From positions 17,498,623-17,562,622 of the forward strand of contig OU342807.1 of the NCBI GenBank assembly GCA_910591455.2: a stretch of 64,000 nt of DNA, given 5' to 3'. Positions 26,201-39,955 of this stretch are shown here, piece by piece. The translations under genes were made by a program, and so were the position numbers. This stretch comes from Pholis gunnellus (Eukaryota > Chordata > Actinopteri > Perciformes > Pholidae). The notes below the pieces were generated by a model. The model worked only from the letters and a program-made list of their open reading frames with translations, was not told where the DNA came from and did not search any database. Every line of letters starts with the position of its first letter. Position 1 is the first letter of the stretch.

Positions 26201-29200
26201 CATATTAAAGCAACTTCTAGATTTACCTCTCAGGAAGTTTATGGATTAACTCCTTCATATTGTCGTTAACACATCAGTGATAATACTCTGATCATCCTTC
26301 CCCTGCCCATATCCACCCTGAACCACTTCATCCCCACTGTACTCCGCCTCCAGAAACCCATCAGTGTGTCATTGTGATGTTTCTGTATACCACTGTTGTC
26401 ACTAGGGGGAGCTGGAGAAGCAGCTCCTGCAGGCCAATCCCATCCTGGAGGCCTTCGGAAATGCCAAGACCATCAAAAATGACAACTCCTCCCGATTTGT
26501 GAGTTTGCTATTTTCAGAAGGAGAAGTCATTTTGTATCTGATGTGATTCTTTTAGAGCCTGTTTTGTTAATCAGAGCATTAATTGTAACATCTTCTGTCT
26601 CACAGGGTAAATTCATCCGCATCAACTTTGATGTGACCGGCTACATCGTTGGAGCCAACATTGAGACTTGTATCCTGTCTGTGGGGGTTTATCACGCTCT
26701 GGAAAACAGCTTTTGTTTGAGCAAAAAGGCACCTTTTGTTAGGGAAAGGCCTTAAGAAGTATATCTCATAGTTAGTATCAACTCAGTAGCAGTTCTAATC
26801 CAAGAGGTGGATTTTTGGGGGCTCTAAGCATTTTCTTTAGCTTAAGTTAGCATATAGTATACATACTTATCTATAAGGCCCTTATAAAATGTGTTTTATA
26901 TGTATGATATGTAATTCAAAGTTTTAAAATAGGCAGACTAGACATGAAATAGCACTGAACATCTTCGCATGGGGCCTGAACAGAGTTTGATTTGGTCTAT
27001 GAAACCTTCCTCAGTGTCCGTGTGTATTCTCTAACAGCTAAAACTCTCAGACCTGCTGGAGAAGTCTCGCTGTATCAGACAAGCAAAGACAGAAAGAGCT
27101 TTTCACATCTTCTACTACATGATTGCCGGTGCCCAGGAGAAACGTGGTGAGTTGAAGCATAGTCAGTAATATTACATCCTGCTGAACAGTTACTGCAGGT
27201 TAACCTACCATGTGTTGTGCATCGTCACTGTCAGATTCACAGAAAGTGAATCAGTCATTCATGAAATGTTTGACATTGTGTGCTGTATTTTTCAGAGGAG
27301 CTTCTTCTGGAGTCCTTCACCAATTACCGCTTCCTCAGTTCGGGTCACGTTCGAGTCACCGGCCAGGAGGACGATGAGATGTATGAAGAGACCATGGAGG
27401 CAATGAAGATCATGGGCTTCACCGACGAGGAGAGAATTGGTATCAGCGATCTTGACTCTACTTGGCGAGAGTATGATGGGCTGCTTGGGGGTGCCATTGC
27501 TTTCTCTCTTTGATGCTGACTCTCATGTCCCTGTGTTTCAGATATCCTGAAGGTGTGCTCCACAGTCATGCAGTTGGGAAACATTGAGTTCAAGAAAGAG
27601 AGGAACCAGGAGCAGGCCACTATGCCAGACAACACCGGTCAGACACAACAACTTCTCACATTTCTTGCTACCAATATAAAATTCACTCCAAATCGTATCT
27701 ACAGCAGTACATGTACAAAAAAAGAAACAGCATTCTTGTGTTAAATGTACCTGCATATTTCTTCTCTCTCTAGCGGCCCAGAAGGTGTGTCACTTGCAGG
27801 GCATCAATGTGACAGACTTTACCCGTGCCATCCTCACCCCTCGGATCAAAGTGGGCAGAGAGGTGGTGCAGAAGGCACAGACCAAAGAGCAGGTACTACA
27901 GGAAGTGCACTGTGTGAAACACTAAGAACAATAATACAAATATTTCATTCAATTAACACATCCCAACCCTGTCATTTAGAAATGTACTGTTTATGGGTAT
28001 TTGTTAGGCTGACTTTGCTACTGAAGCCCTGGCTAAAGCTGTGTTTGAGCGACTCTTCCGCTGGATCCTGGGCCGAGTCAACAAGGCCCTGGACAAGACC
28101 AAACGCCAGGGAGCCTCCTTCCTGGGAATCCTCGACATCGCCGGCTTTGAGATCTTTGAGGTTTGGGACACGTTGTTGAATCAGACATTAATAAACTGAG
28201 AAGGATTACTTTTGTAGTCTATACGCTGTTTTTTGGAAAATTCCTGCATATTATACCTGTAATAAACACAAAAGACACAAACATGTTCATGTATTATATG
28301 TATGTTGAGTTCTGTTTTTTGTTTTTTGCAGGACAATTCCTTTGAGCAGATGTGTATCAACTACACCAATGAGAAGCTGCAGCAGCTCTTCAACCACACC
28401 ATGTTCATCTTGGAGCAGGAGGAGTACCAGAGGGAGGGCATCGAGTGGAACTTCATCGACTTCGGCCTCGACCTGCAGCCCTGCATTGAGCTCATCGAGA
28501 GACCGGTGAGTGGCCTTGAGACAAGAAGCACAATGTCATTTAAATCCACTTCATCGATAGGTCAAACCAAGTATGTTCTCCTGCCTGGTGCACATATGTG
28601 ATTCAGGATGATGTGTCTTAATTTACATGTTAGTTAGTAATGACTACATTCTCTGCAGAACAACCCTCCAGGCATCCTGGCTCTGCTGGATGAGGAGTGC
28701 TGGTTTCCCAAAGCCACAGATGTCTCCTTTGTGGAGAAACTCATGAACACACAAGGGAACCATGTGAAATTTGCCAAACCTAAACAGCTCAAAGACAAGA
28801 CAGAGTTTTCTCTTTTCCATTATGCAGGGAGGGTGAGTATGATTGGATGTGTGTATAATATGATAAAGCATGCTATGGCGTCCTCATACGCTCCTGTTGC
28901 GTTGTAATTTGGGTAAAATGATTGAAAACAATATTGCTGCGATGATTGCTGACATGTAAGATAATATTTTTAAGTGAAGCTCAATTGACATTGATGTTGT
29001 AGGTGGACTATAACGCCACAAACTGGTTGACAAAGAACATGGACCCTCTCAATGACAACGTCACATCGCTGCTCAACAACTCCTCCAGCCAGTTTGTGCA
29101 GGACCTCTGGAAAGATGGTGAGATGTCTGGCTGTGCTGCTGGATTTAGCCAAACATGACTTACTGTCGACTTGCACAGAAAAAACGTTAACGTACTAAAT

Positions 29201-32200
29201 TAATAAATGTAATATTTCAGTGCAGTGACACTGATGAAATTAGATTTTGCTGCATGTCATCCCCTCGCTCTTTCCCCTCTCTGTGCAAGATGTCACTATC
29301 ATTAAAACAGAAATGCTAAAAGAGATCTTCAGAAAAAAAATATATAAAGTGAAACACACTGCTATAGCAACATTATAGTCGGTATTCAAATGTATTGATA
29401 TGTTAAAGCCTCCATCTGTAGAATTTGAAAATGTCAGTCACACAGTGGCAGACAGCTATGCATGCCGGCACACTGCCACAGATCTGACATTGAGATGAAT
29501 GGACTAGAGGCAACATAAAAACACTGTACCCAGTTCCACCTGGATTCTCAAATTTTCCTAGAAATAAAACACCGCGCCAACAGATTCATTTTTAACATTG
29601 GCATGAAAACTGTACCCATAGGGACTTTAAATAGGAACCAAACACTTTTTTTTAAGCTGAGTGAACAAACTTTCTTTCACATGAATATAATGATGTGTTG
29701 TCTATTTCAGGGGACAGAGTGGTGGGTCTTGACACAATAGCCAAGATGACAGACAGCTCCATGCCGAGCGCCTCAAAGACCAAGAAGGGAATGTTCCGCA
29801 CGGTGGGACAGCTCTACAAGGAGTCTCTGGCCAAACTCATGACCACACTGCACAACACCCAGCCCAACTTCGTCAGGTGCATCATCCCCAACCACGAGAA
29901 GAGGGTAAAGAAACACTATTTACTATATTAACACTAGTAACTTGGCAAGGCGTGCAGTCTATGAAATAACTTGTTTGCCCAGTCATCATGTTTAACAGGA
30001 GGCCGCTGTCACCTGTCTTTATGTGTTGGCATCAGTGATAGACCGGTGATCTGTCCAGTGGTGCACTTTCTGGCTCCCTGTTGGATAATTAGTTTAGATA
30101 TGGATGTTTTGAAAGAAATAAAAGGAAATCTAGCACTTTCTTGTGTAGCCTTATGGAACAATCAAACATGATTCATACAACATGAAAACAAATGTGCACA
30201 TAAAGCAGTAACCATGCAGTATTTTGTGATATGTGTGATTCCTTCATAAAACCCAGTGTATTAAGAGTTAAATCCTGTTCCTCTCAGTCCGGGAAGCTGG
30301 ATGCTTACCTGGTCCTGGAGCAGCTGAGGTGCAACGGTGTGTTGGAGGGGATCAGAATCTGCAGACAAGGATTTCCCAACAGAATCGTCTTCCAGGAGTT
30401 TCGCCAGCGGTGAGTTGGATTTGAGGAGACTCACTAACTTATAAAGTGTCACTAAAGATTATATTTGTAAACCTTACTAAGCATATCTGTGTCTCTTTCC
30501 CGTCTTATAGTTATGAGATCCTGGCTGCTAGTGCTATCCCCAAAGGTTTCATGGATGGCAAACAAGCCTGCTGCCTCATGGTAAACACATAGGTTCACAA
30601 AATGTTCATTTAAAGTTTTCATACAATGTGTGAGCCTCCTTTTTCTCACTGATCTCCTGTCTGTGTAGATCAAGCATCTGGACTTGGACCCCAACCTGTA
30701 CAGGATCGGACTGAGTAAGATCTTCTTCCGCACAGGAGTGCTGGCCCAGCTGGAGGAGGAGAGAGATCTGAAGATCACTGTGGTCATCATTGCTTTCCAG
30801 TCCCAGGCTAGAGGGTTCCTGGCCAGAAGGTATGAATACACAAGCCTCCTCTCACTTATCTAATAAAACTGTCTTTTAGACAGTATTTTGTAACAGTAGA
30901 GGCGGCTTTCATAACTTCTGTTGTACTTTTTTACTGTTTTTATCACTATAAATTGGAAACACATTGCTTTGTATCATACATGGTATATTGGTTTCATTGT
31001 ATTTCTAAAGGGCATTTGCCAAGAGGCAACAGCAACTCACAGCCATGAAAGTGATCCAGAGGAACTGTGCTGCCTATCTCAAACTAAGGAACTGGCAGTG
31101 GTGGAGGCTCTTCACAAAGGTTAGCTAATCATTCTGCAGAATAATGCAACAAAATCACAGCACAACCCAGTTTTTGAGGCTTTTCTAATGTGTTTAATGT
31201 AGTAGTAGAATGAGTTCTTCATGTACTCAGCCTTATATCGCCTTTACCCCATTTTTTAAATGTGATGATGCCCATCCTCCTGAACCACAGGTCAAGCCTC
31301 TGCTGCAAGTGACCCGCCAGGAGGAGGAGATGGGTCTGAAGGATGAAGAGCTGCTGAAAGCCAAAGAAATTGCTATGAAGTCTGAATCTGAGCTGAAGGA
31401 GATCACCTCGAAACACACATCGGTAAAGGATGAAATCTTGAAATCGTTTTAGTGTTTCATTTAATACATGAGTGAAACCAAGCTAGTAAGAATAAGCTCC
31501 TTTTAAAGGTCTACCAATGAAGCTGAGCCCAAGTTTATCTGATCTGTTTGCTCCAGGTTCTGGAGGAGAGAAACGCACTGCAGGAGCAGCTTCAAGCAGA
31601 GACAGAGCTGTATGCTGAGGCTGAGGAGATGAGGATTCGCCTGGCGTCTAAGAAACAGGAGTTGGAGGAGATCCTCCATGAGATGGAGGCGAGACTGGAT
31701 GAAGAGGAAGAACGTGCTCAGGCGCTGTTAGTGGATAAGAAGAAGATGCAACAGCAGATGCAGGTCTACACATCTGCTTCTTGTTCTTAACTTAGTGTTT
31801 CTTGGAGCTGTTATATAGAAGCTCAGCTATGTATGCTGTGATAATGGGAGGAAATAGCAGCAGAAGGTGAATGCTGCCATATTGTTCTTGTAGGAATTGG
31901 AAGAACATTTGGAGGAGGAGGAAGATGCCCGTCAAAAGCTGCAGCTGGAGAAGGTTACCAGTGAGGGGAAGGTCAAAAAGCTGGAGGACGACGTCTTGGT
32001 GATAGAGGACCAGAACAACAAGCTGCTGAAGGTAAGTGTGGACAAAGAGAGTTTATCTGAGACATTTATATTGGTCAGTCATTTATTAAGAGAGTTACTA
32101 TGTCAAAAGGAGAAAGTGGACTTCGGCAAATAGATTACCTACTTTGTGTTTTGTAGGAGAGGAAGCTGATGGAGGAGAGGATTGCAGACTTCAGTTCCAA

Positions 32201-35200
32201 CCTGGCAGAGGAAGAGGAGAAGTCAAAGAACCTCACCAAGCTCAAAAATAAACACGAGTCCATGATCTCTGAACTAGAGGGTAATCACCTGTTCTGGATC
32301 ACCATGTATTAACACCTTCAAAACCATATTGTCACAACCGGAGCTATAATAAATATGTATTCTTAATTGTTATCTCTCTGCTGTTCTTATAGTCCGTTTG
32401 AAAAAGGAAGAGAAGGGTCGACAGGAGCTGGATAAGGCTAAGCGTAAGTTAGAAGCAGAGTCGAATGACATGCAAGAGCAGATAGCCGACCTGCAGGCCC
32501 AGATCGCTGACCTCAAGGCCCAGCTCGCAAAGAAGGAGGAGGAGTTACAGAACGCCTTGGCCAGGTAAAGTCCAGAGAAGTGACAAAAGTAGAACCCATT
32601 TACAGCTTTCATCTACAATACGCCTGAATCTACAAAGCCCAGTAACTCAATTCATTGGAGGCAGAGTAGCACTTCAACGTTTAACTTCTTGGATGCAATT
32701 CTATCATGTTAACAAATATCCTCCTCGATGCACTCTTCTTCCTCCTCAGGTTAGAAGATGAGACAGCTCAGAAGAACAATGCTCTGAAGAAGATCAGAGA
32801 GCTGGAGGGACACATCTCCGACCTGCAGGAGGACCTCGACTCTGAGCGGGCGGCTAGGAACAAAGCAGAGAAGATCAAACGGGACCTCGGGGAGGAGCTG
32901 GAGGCCCTCAAGTCTGAGCTAGAAGACACTTTGGACACCACTGCCACACAGCAGGAACTTAGGTCGGTCATACGATACTGACATATACAAACATAATGAT
33001 ATAAAAGAATTACTTATTAAGAATGTATGGCAATGTTAGAGGTTTTTAGAGAAAATGAATATTACATTGATAAACATAAATATTGCCTTGTTCTTAGAAC
33101 GTTCCTGTAGAAGAAAGGTGTAAAACAGAAGCGATAGCTTTGCCATATGTGTAAAACAAACAAACATCTGCATGGTCCATCCATCCAGGGCAAAACGTGA
33201 GCAGGAGGTGAACTTGCTGAAGAAAGCCATCGATGACGAGAACCGGACCCACGAGTCCCAAGTACAGGAGATGAGGCAGAAACAAACCCAGGCTGTGGAG
33301 GAGCTCACAGACCAGCTGGAGCAGTCCAAACGAGTACGCCTGCATCATTAATACAGTGTCATTTAGCTTGTTTATATAAAGTTCATAGTGTTTCTGAAAG
33401 GCAATCGTCCCCCTTTTTTTTTATCTATGCAATACACAGGATATTGATCTTGTTTTTTCTCTCTCCTGCTCAGGTGAAGTCAAACCTGGAGAAGGCCAAA
33501 CAAGCTCTGGAGAAGGAGACATCAGATTTAACCATAGAGGTGCACTCACTCAACCAGGCCAAACAAGACGGGGAGCACAAGAGGAAGAAGTTAGAAGGTC
33601 AGGTGACAGATCTACAGTCACGCTTCACCGACAGCGAGAAGCAGAAGGCCGAGCTGGGAGAGCGCTGCTCGAAGATCACTGTAAATTACTTTCAGTAGCT
33701 ATATCAGTACTGCACATACAAAAACATGAATTTTTAAAAGCTACCAGACTGATGTGTTGAAAATGAAAGTCCCAGAAACCTCATCTTTGTCTTGATACAG
33801 ATTGAACTGGAGAGTGTGACAAACCTTCTGAATGAAGCAGAGGGCAAGAACATCAAACTGAGCAAAGATGTTTCCAGCCTTACCTCCCAACTCCAAGACT
33901 CACAGGTAACTGGACTTTTAGCAGAACTTTTAGAGCTGAAACAGCACATGATATAATCCCCATACAGTCTACATGTTACCTTTACTGTGACGATTAAATA
34001 CACTACATAATGCTTCCTGACAAAAAGTCAGAATCAAAGCATTGATCTTTGACATGGTGTGCTGCCACAGGAGCTGCTGGCTGAGGAGACACGTCAGAAA
34101 CTGCAGTTCTCTACAAAACTGCGGCAAGCGGAAGACGACAAGAATAACTTGCAGGAGCAGCTTGAAGAGGAGATGGAGGCCAAGAGGAACGTGGAGAGAC
34201 ACGTGTCCACCCTCAACATCCAGGTCAGAGTTCAAACTAGGGGTTGCTTACTTACATTCGGGAGAAGTTTCAGTGACATTTTACTGTAGGTGAGATCTAA
34301 GTGGGAGGATGAGTAAAAACCTTAGAGGACGAACAAACCTCAAAATAAAATGCATTTATCGTCTTCACAATCAGTGCCTTAAAGTCTTCTTCCGTCCACA
34401 GTTGTCAGATTCGAAGAAGAAGCTAGACGAAATGACGGGAAACACCGAGCTGCTGGAAGAAGGTAAGAAACGTCTGCAAAGAGATCTGGAAGCAGCAAAC
34501 ACCCAGTTTGAGGAGAAGGCCTCTGCCTATGATAAGTTGGAGAAGACCAAGAACCGCCTGCAGCAGGAGCTCGAGGACACTCTGATGGACCTGGACAACC
34601 AGAGACAGAATGTGTCCAACCTGGAAAAGAAGCAGAAGAAGTTTGACCAGGTCAGATAAATCACAAAACTGGTAACACTAAGAGATAACTGTCATAACAA
34701 TACTACTTATATAATAAGACTAATTAATTACACCTTACAACCTTAAAATTACTATTACCTAAATAAAACTCATCTGTGGCACTACAAGTTACATTACTTT
34801 AGCATTACACCGCAAAAACTGTATCCATGGTTTTCCCTGTTCTCTGGTCTCCAGATGCTGGCTGAGGAGAAGAGTATCTCCAGTAAATATGCAGATGAGA
34901 GAGACAGAGCTGAAGCCGAGGCCAGAGAGAAGGAGACCAAGGCTCTGTCCCTGGCGAGAGCTCTGGATGAGGCCCAGGGTTCAAAAGAAGAGCTGGACAG
35001 AGCCAACAAGAGCCTGCGGATGGAGATGGAGGACCTGATCAGCTCCAAGGATGACGTGGGGAAAAATGTTAGTGCTGGAACATTTTCTCATTAAAAACAT
35101 CACTGACTGACAAGACGTTTTTGAGACTGAAAGTCCATGGTTTGACTGCTCTCATTACTTGATGCTATTTACACCAAAATATAGTAGTTAATGTGACTAT

Positions 35201-38200
35201 ATATTGATGGCAGGTCCATGAGCTGGAGAAGTCCAAACGAGGTCTGGAGGCCCAGGTGGAAGAGATGAAGACCCAGCTGGAGGAGCTAGAGGACGAGCTG
35301 CAGGCGGCTGAGGACGCCAAGCTGCGTCTGGAGGTCAACATGCAGGCCCTGAAAGCCCAGTTTGACAGAGACCTCCAGGGACGAGATGAGATGGGAGAGG
35401 AGAAGAAGAGACAGCTTGTCAAGCAGGTAATGGGGTCGGGGGACCCTAGGGGTCCTTGAGTGGGATCCCCAGCAAAAAAGGGAAATCATTTATTTTCACC
35501 ATAATTCCATCCATAAGACAGTGTATGACTTTGCTCATTGGGCTTCAAACACTCTGTAATAAAACAAAAGTCATATCAGATCAGGTACCCTGGGACAAAA
35601 TCGTATCAATGGGGGTCCGTGCTCTAGTTTGTGTCAGTCTTTGATGTGAAGACATTTGGGAACCACTGATCTAAGCAATGATGAATACCTACTGCAGGTC
35701 CGTGAGTTGGAGACAGAGCTGGAGGATGAACGTAAGCAGAGGGCCCTGGCGACCGCAGCCAAGAAGAAATTGGAGACAGACATGAAAGATCTGGAGGGAC
35801 AAATTGAGACGACCAGTAAGGGACGGGATGAGGCCATCAAACAGCTCCGCAAGCTCCAGGTGAGAGTGAAGGGACGGATGGAATGCAGCAGCAGCATTTT
35901 ATTTTTTATTTTATCTGATTTTTAGATGCAGATATCATTTCCTTCTTTTTGTTATTTAGTAGTCTTCAAGTCCATGTAGGACGTGTGTACTTAACGCATC
36001 TAACGTACCATCTTCCAACTAAACTAAATATTGGGTAACTAATAAATGGGATTTTTACACGGAGCGTTGCGTCCACTATCAGGTCAACGCTCTGGTTAGC
36101 GCTGTACTGTAAATACACCTGGTGAATAAATCCCATTCTGATGCACTCCTTATTTCTGTTTCTCTTCCCCCCACCAGGCACAGATGAAGGACTACCAGAG
36201 GGAGTTGGAAGATGCCCACGCTGCCAGAGAAGAGGTGTTAACCACCGCAAAGGAGAGTGAGAAGAAAGCCAAGGGTCTGGAAGCTGAGCTCATGCAGATA
36301 CAGGAGGTAACACATCAGATACCAAACAAGCAAATTGTTTGAGATTAGAGGCTTGAAATAAAGATTTAATCTCTAGCATGTTTCTAGGATCTGGCTGCAG
36401 CTGAGAGGGCACGGAAGCAGGCGGAGGCCGAAAGAGACGAGCTATCTGATGAGCTGGCCAGCAACTCCTCTGGAAAGTGGGTGAAGATTTCACTGTTGCT
36501 TTTGTCTGTGAAATGAACGCCGCAGACAAAGTGATGGTCACACTTGTTTCTGTGAACAGGTCCGTCTTGGCAGATGAGAAACGTCGCCTGGAAGCTAAGA
36601 TCTCCCAGCTAGAGGAGGAGCTGGAGGAAGAGCAGAGCAACATGGAGATCCTCAACGACAGGCTGAGGAAGAGCACGCAGCAGGTGACCAGACAGTAGCA
36701 GCTACTTGAGTCATAAAGGGCTCAAAATATGCAGAGGCCTCACCCTATTTTCCTTGCATGCATACAGACGGATCAGCTGAACAACGAGCTGCAGACAGAG
36801 CGCAGCACCTCCCAGAAGAACGAGAGCGCCCGGCAGCAGATGGAGCGCCAGAACAAGGAGCTGAAGGCAAAGCTCCAGGAGATGGAGAACCAGGTCAAGT
36901 CCAAGTTCAAGTCCTCAATCTCTTCCTTGGAGGCTAAAGTGGCACAAATGGAGGAGCAGCTGGAGCAGGAGAACAGGTCGGGAACAGAGAAAGTCTGATC
37001 AAATTCCATCTAAAACCTAATTGACAAGGAATTGTTTTGCATCTTCCAGCAATAACCGTAGCATCAATGTTATTGTGTCCTAAACACACATGAAACTTCA
37101 TGGTTCACTTCAAACAAACAGAGCCGTTTTCTACAGCTCGTGTTAACCTCTGAACTCTTTTGTCCTCTCTCAGGGAGAAGCAGGCGTCGGCTAAGACTGT
37201 GCGCCAGAAGGACAAGAAGCTCAAGGAACTGCTGATGCAGGTGGAAGATGAGCGGAAACAGGCGGAGCAGTACAAAGACCAGGTACGATCAATCTACACA
37301 GCCAACAAACGTTATCCATGTTTTTGAAGGGATGGCGATTTGGAGTCCAGTGCACAGGGACAGTTAGTTTGGACGAAAGTCTACTAAGTCTGTATATTTC
37401 CTCTGTTCGCTCACCAGGCGGAAAAGTCAAGTACCCGCATGAAGCAGCTGAAGCGGCAGCTGGAGGAGTCAGAGGAGGAGTCTCAGCGCGCTACAGCCGC
37501 CCGCAGGAAGCTGCAGCGGGAGCTGGATGAAGCCACCGAGGCCAGCGACGCCATGAGCCGCGAGGTCAACACTCTCAAGAGCAAACTCAGGTACAACAAA
37601 GGGCCAAAGAGTCGGAGTGTTGTTTTGTTTCTCTCGTGTCGTTCACCTTTGTAAACCTGTGACGCTCCAAGAGGACACAGATACTGCAGTAGGAAAAGTA
37701 ACAGAATGTTAAATAGTCACAATCAGGAGGGTGTCTGTGTATTTCTGTATCGTTTCACACAAAATAATTCAATTTAAGTAGTGATATCTGTTCTCGGGTC
37801 ACATACATTTTAGTGCTAGAGTACGTTGTCACTACAGTCGTATTCACAGGGTTGTAAACACATTCAAAGCAGTAGAATGTTAGTAGAATTTAGTTTGGTG
37901 GCCTTCACTGAGCACAAGCAAAACAATGGTGTCCATCTCTATTCCAGAGGCAACCCTGAACCCAAGGAGTAACACAGCAGGTACCTCTGCGCCTAAAAGT
38001 TGCCCCATCACCATTTCTTATTAACTTACCATAACTTTTCATCCCCCCGTGCACTCTCATTGCTATCATTTCTTTCTATGAGCCTAACTGAGAGAAATAT
38101 GGCTCATCAGCCTACCATGATTTCCTTGGAAAAACTAAAATGTTGGGTAGCAAGTGAGCTTTCCATTACACCAATTTCTGACTGGTGGCCATATTTTCCT

Positions 38201-38573
38201 CAGAGCTTGGTTTAATTGCCATAAACCGAACTCATTTTCCTGAGTCAGGAGTCAAATGAGTTACAAAGATAACCAGCGTGCTTAATCTGTAACCAAAGCA
38301 CAGCTGTACATTCTGTATTTCATCAACACAAGAGTGGTTTTCAAACTTTAACCAGCTCAAAAGCTGTCAGATAACCGCTCTCACTGTTGGGGTATGTGTC
38401 TGTTTGTATCCGTATCCCGTGTCTATGTCTGTGGCACTTCTAGGCGTGGAAATGAGCCCTCCTTTGGCAGCACAACTCGGCGTATGGGCGGCGGCCGACG
38501 GGTGGTCGAAGACGCCTCCGAGGAGGAGGCCGACTCCCAAAGCGACTTCAATGGAACCAAGTCTGTGGAGTGA
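15539..38573 (+). CDS. myh11: Smooth-muscle myosin heavy chain 11, complete
   Basis: Forty constitutive coding exons give 1968 residues (human SM1 has 1972). Exons: 15539-15880, 16222-16378, 21085-21112, 24125-24224, 26406-26498, 26606-26669, 27051-27146, 27296-27439, 27542-27637, 27774-27892, 28008-28160, 28332-28505, 28659-28832, 29003-29117, 29711-29904, 30288-30409, 30511-30580, 30669-30829, 31011-31119, 31291-31422, 31557-31763, 31894-32031, 32157-32280, 32393-32564, 32750-32962, 33189-33333, 33474-33680, 33801-33905, 34071-34223, 34402-34650, 34855-35067, 35214-35426, 35698-35859, 36178-36306, 36388-36476, 36560-36683, 36768-36976, 37174-37282, 37418-37590, 38444-38573. It shows an SH3-like N-terminus, P-loop GESGAGKT (24126-24149), switch [11 protein letters not shown], two IQ motifs near residues 780-830 and a long heptad coiled-coil rod. 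It is the actin-dependent motor of smooth-muscle contraction. The ATG exon starts at 15516. The SM1 tail ends DFNGTKSVE. Every junction is in phase. Confidence 0.97.
16379..21084 (+). other. myh11 intron between coding exons 2 and 3
   Basis: This 4.7-kb intron has no supported exon. It includes degenerate teleost repeats around 16590-17150 and 19345-19510 (both with a CAGTCTATGG-like motif) and the long CT repeat at 20198. Confidence 0.6.
20198..20288. repeat. (CT)n microsatellite in myh11 intron
   Basis: About 45 uninterrupted CT units give a long polypyrimidine tract in the sense RNA. Open frames across it encode only Leu-Ser or Arg-Glu repeats and are not genes. Confidence 0.95.
21113..24124 (+). 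other. myh11 intron between coding exons 3 and 4
   Basis: This 3-kb intron shows no exon. It contains a perfect CArG box at 22258-22267 and a short 12-bp tandem repeat near 22868-22897. Confidence 0.6.
22258..22267. promoter_or_regulatory. CArG box in myh11 intron
   Basis: CCATATATGG, identical to the box at 14710, lies in the intron after coding exon 3. It is far from the promoter, so a regulatory role is less certain than for the intron-1 boxes. Confidence 0.3.
24354..24380 (+). CDS. myh11: Alternative loop-1 exon of myh11 (SM-B type insert)
   Basis: Twenty-seven bases between an AG (24352-24353) and a GTGAGT donor (from 24381) read QQSGTQFAY in phase 0. They sit 129 bases after the exon that ends [11 protein letters not shown] and before the exon starting GELEK. 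Mammalian SM-B myosin inserts QGPSFAY at exactly this point in the surface loop by the ATP pocket, which raises ATPase rate and shortening speed. The shared FAY ending, position, phase and clean splice sites support it. Inclusion gives a 1977-residue protein. Not included in the main join. Confidence 0.85.
24905..24942. repeat. (CCT)n microsatellite
   Basis: About twelve CCT units in the myh11 intron. The opposite-strand frame gives a poly-Arg run that is not a gene. Confidence 0.9.
37948..37980 (+). CDS. myh11: Alternative SM2 tail exon of myh11
   Basis: A 33-nt exon, flanked by TTCCAG and by GTACCT, follows the exon ending LKSKL. Spliced in phase it reads R-GNPEPKE and then stops at 37970-37972. 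Mammalian SM2 arises the same way, by inclusion of a small penultimate exon whose stop codon replaces the SM1 tail with a short one (GPPPQETSQ). Position, phase, size and the GxPxP-like start agree. SM2-type protein would lack the 43-residue SM1 tail ending in DFNGTKSVE. Not included in the main join. Confidence 0.82.
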
Positions 38574-39505
38574 GGGACGTCAAATAACCAGATATAACTA
38601 CCACAGTCTGCCACTTTAACAGAGAATAACTTCAAAGCCCATTAAGCCATCTTGTTCTTCCATATAACTTCAAAATATATATTTTCTCAAACTTCCAATA
38701 GTGTACTGATCTATCGTCTTGTTTCAGAGCACCTTTTCTTGATACACAATAATCAGAAGGACTCGATATCATCTAGAGGAGTTGTTTCGGTGGCTATGCT
38801 GATGTGTGATTTGCTGTTCCTTTTATTTTTTTTAAGTTACACCGTTTTGTACTGCACTGAATGACCGATTCCTTTTTATGCTAATTTTGTACACAAACAG
38901 GTGCCTCTAATTACCACGCTTACCTGCCAGCAAAGCCTCGAGTCTCCATAATAAGTCCCCACAACTTAAAGCAGACATCATCATGTAAATCTATGGATAT
39001 GGATCTGTATCTATTATGAGCGACTGTCGTCCTGTTGCCTGTGACTGCTGTTAGGAGCAGCACTGACAGATTGGATATGTAGTGAAGTATTTCTATACTC
39101 TAGTCTGCATCCAGTCAGTGCTGCTGTTTGTATCCCAACAAACAAATATTTAGCTGTTAAACATTTTAAGTCACAGTTTTATATCATTTGCACCCTTCTT
39201 GTGCCCAGACATGTTATGATTACTTATCCTTAAGCTCAGTAAGAATGTTTTAGGTTAGACAAGGTTTAGGGTAGCCTCAACTATAAGCTCACCAGCCAGA
39301 TTTCAATATTGAGCGTCATTTTATATTTTATTTCCCCTTTTGTCCTGATTTACTGTACATGTTGAAAAAAGCCCCTCAATTACCCAGAAACCAACTCTTT
39401 GTCATTTGATCATGTTCTATGTAATCAACTGATGTTTACATGACACCAATCGTATTTACTGTTGAACCACCTGCACAAGAAATAAAGATCTTTAAACAAA
39501 ACATT
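38574..39505 (+). other. myh11 3' UTR with poly(A) signal
   Basis: No open frame of interest follows the stop. AATAAA at 39481-39486 is the first strong poly(A) signal, giving a 3' UTR of about 0.93 kb. The nde1 transcript ends from the other side about 430 bases further on. Confidence 0.6.
39481..39486 (+). terminator. myh11 poly(A) signal
   Basis: Canonical AATAAA about 0.9 kb after the SM1 stop codon. Confidence 0.6.
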
Positions 39506-39949
39506 GATTTTCTCCTTTTAATATTTCCATCTTGGTCAGTAACTTCAAAGATCCTCAGAACATTCTCATCTGTTCAGTTCAATAGAAAAACAACTGCAAA
39601 CCAACAGGATAACAGTTGGGTATAGTACCTCAGGCACATACAGGTTACAGTCCAAATACAGAAGCAGTTGCAGAGGTGCTGCTGTATACAAACACCCAGC
39701 ACACAGTGGTCGTGGATTACAGTTATCTCGTGTTAGTTCAAGGGAGGTTAAACAGCACAGAGGAGCAGGAAATCCAGTTCTCATATGTATTAACCAACAA
39801 GTTCAATGTACACACAGACTACACCGCAATGTGGTATTCCAATAGGTCCTGTACTATGTGATAAATAATCTGCTGGATGGCAGTAGCGACAGCTCCAGAT
39901 TAACCAGAAACATTTTAGGGACAGTTTCACAAATTTCACATTAAATCAC

Positions 39950-39955
39950 TTTATT
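39950..39955 (-). terminator. nde1 poly(A) signal
   Basis: TTTATT on the plus strand is AATAAA on the minus strand. It lies 1.4 kb after the nde1 stop and is a plausible end for its 3' UTR; other AT-rich candidates exist nearer, around 40790. Confidence 0.4.

Larger units (their letters stand above)
24225..26405 (+). other. myh11 intron holding the SM-B exon
   Basis: Apart from the 27-nt cassette exon, no further exon is seen in these 2.2 kb. A CCT repeat lies at 24905-24942. Confidence 0.6.
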
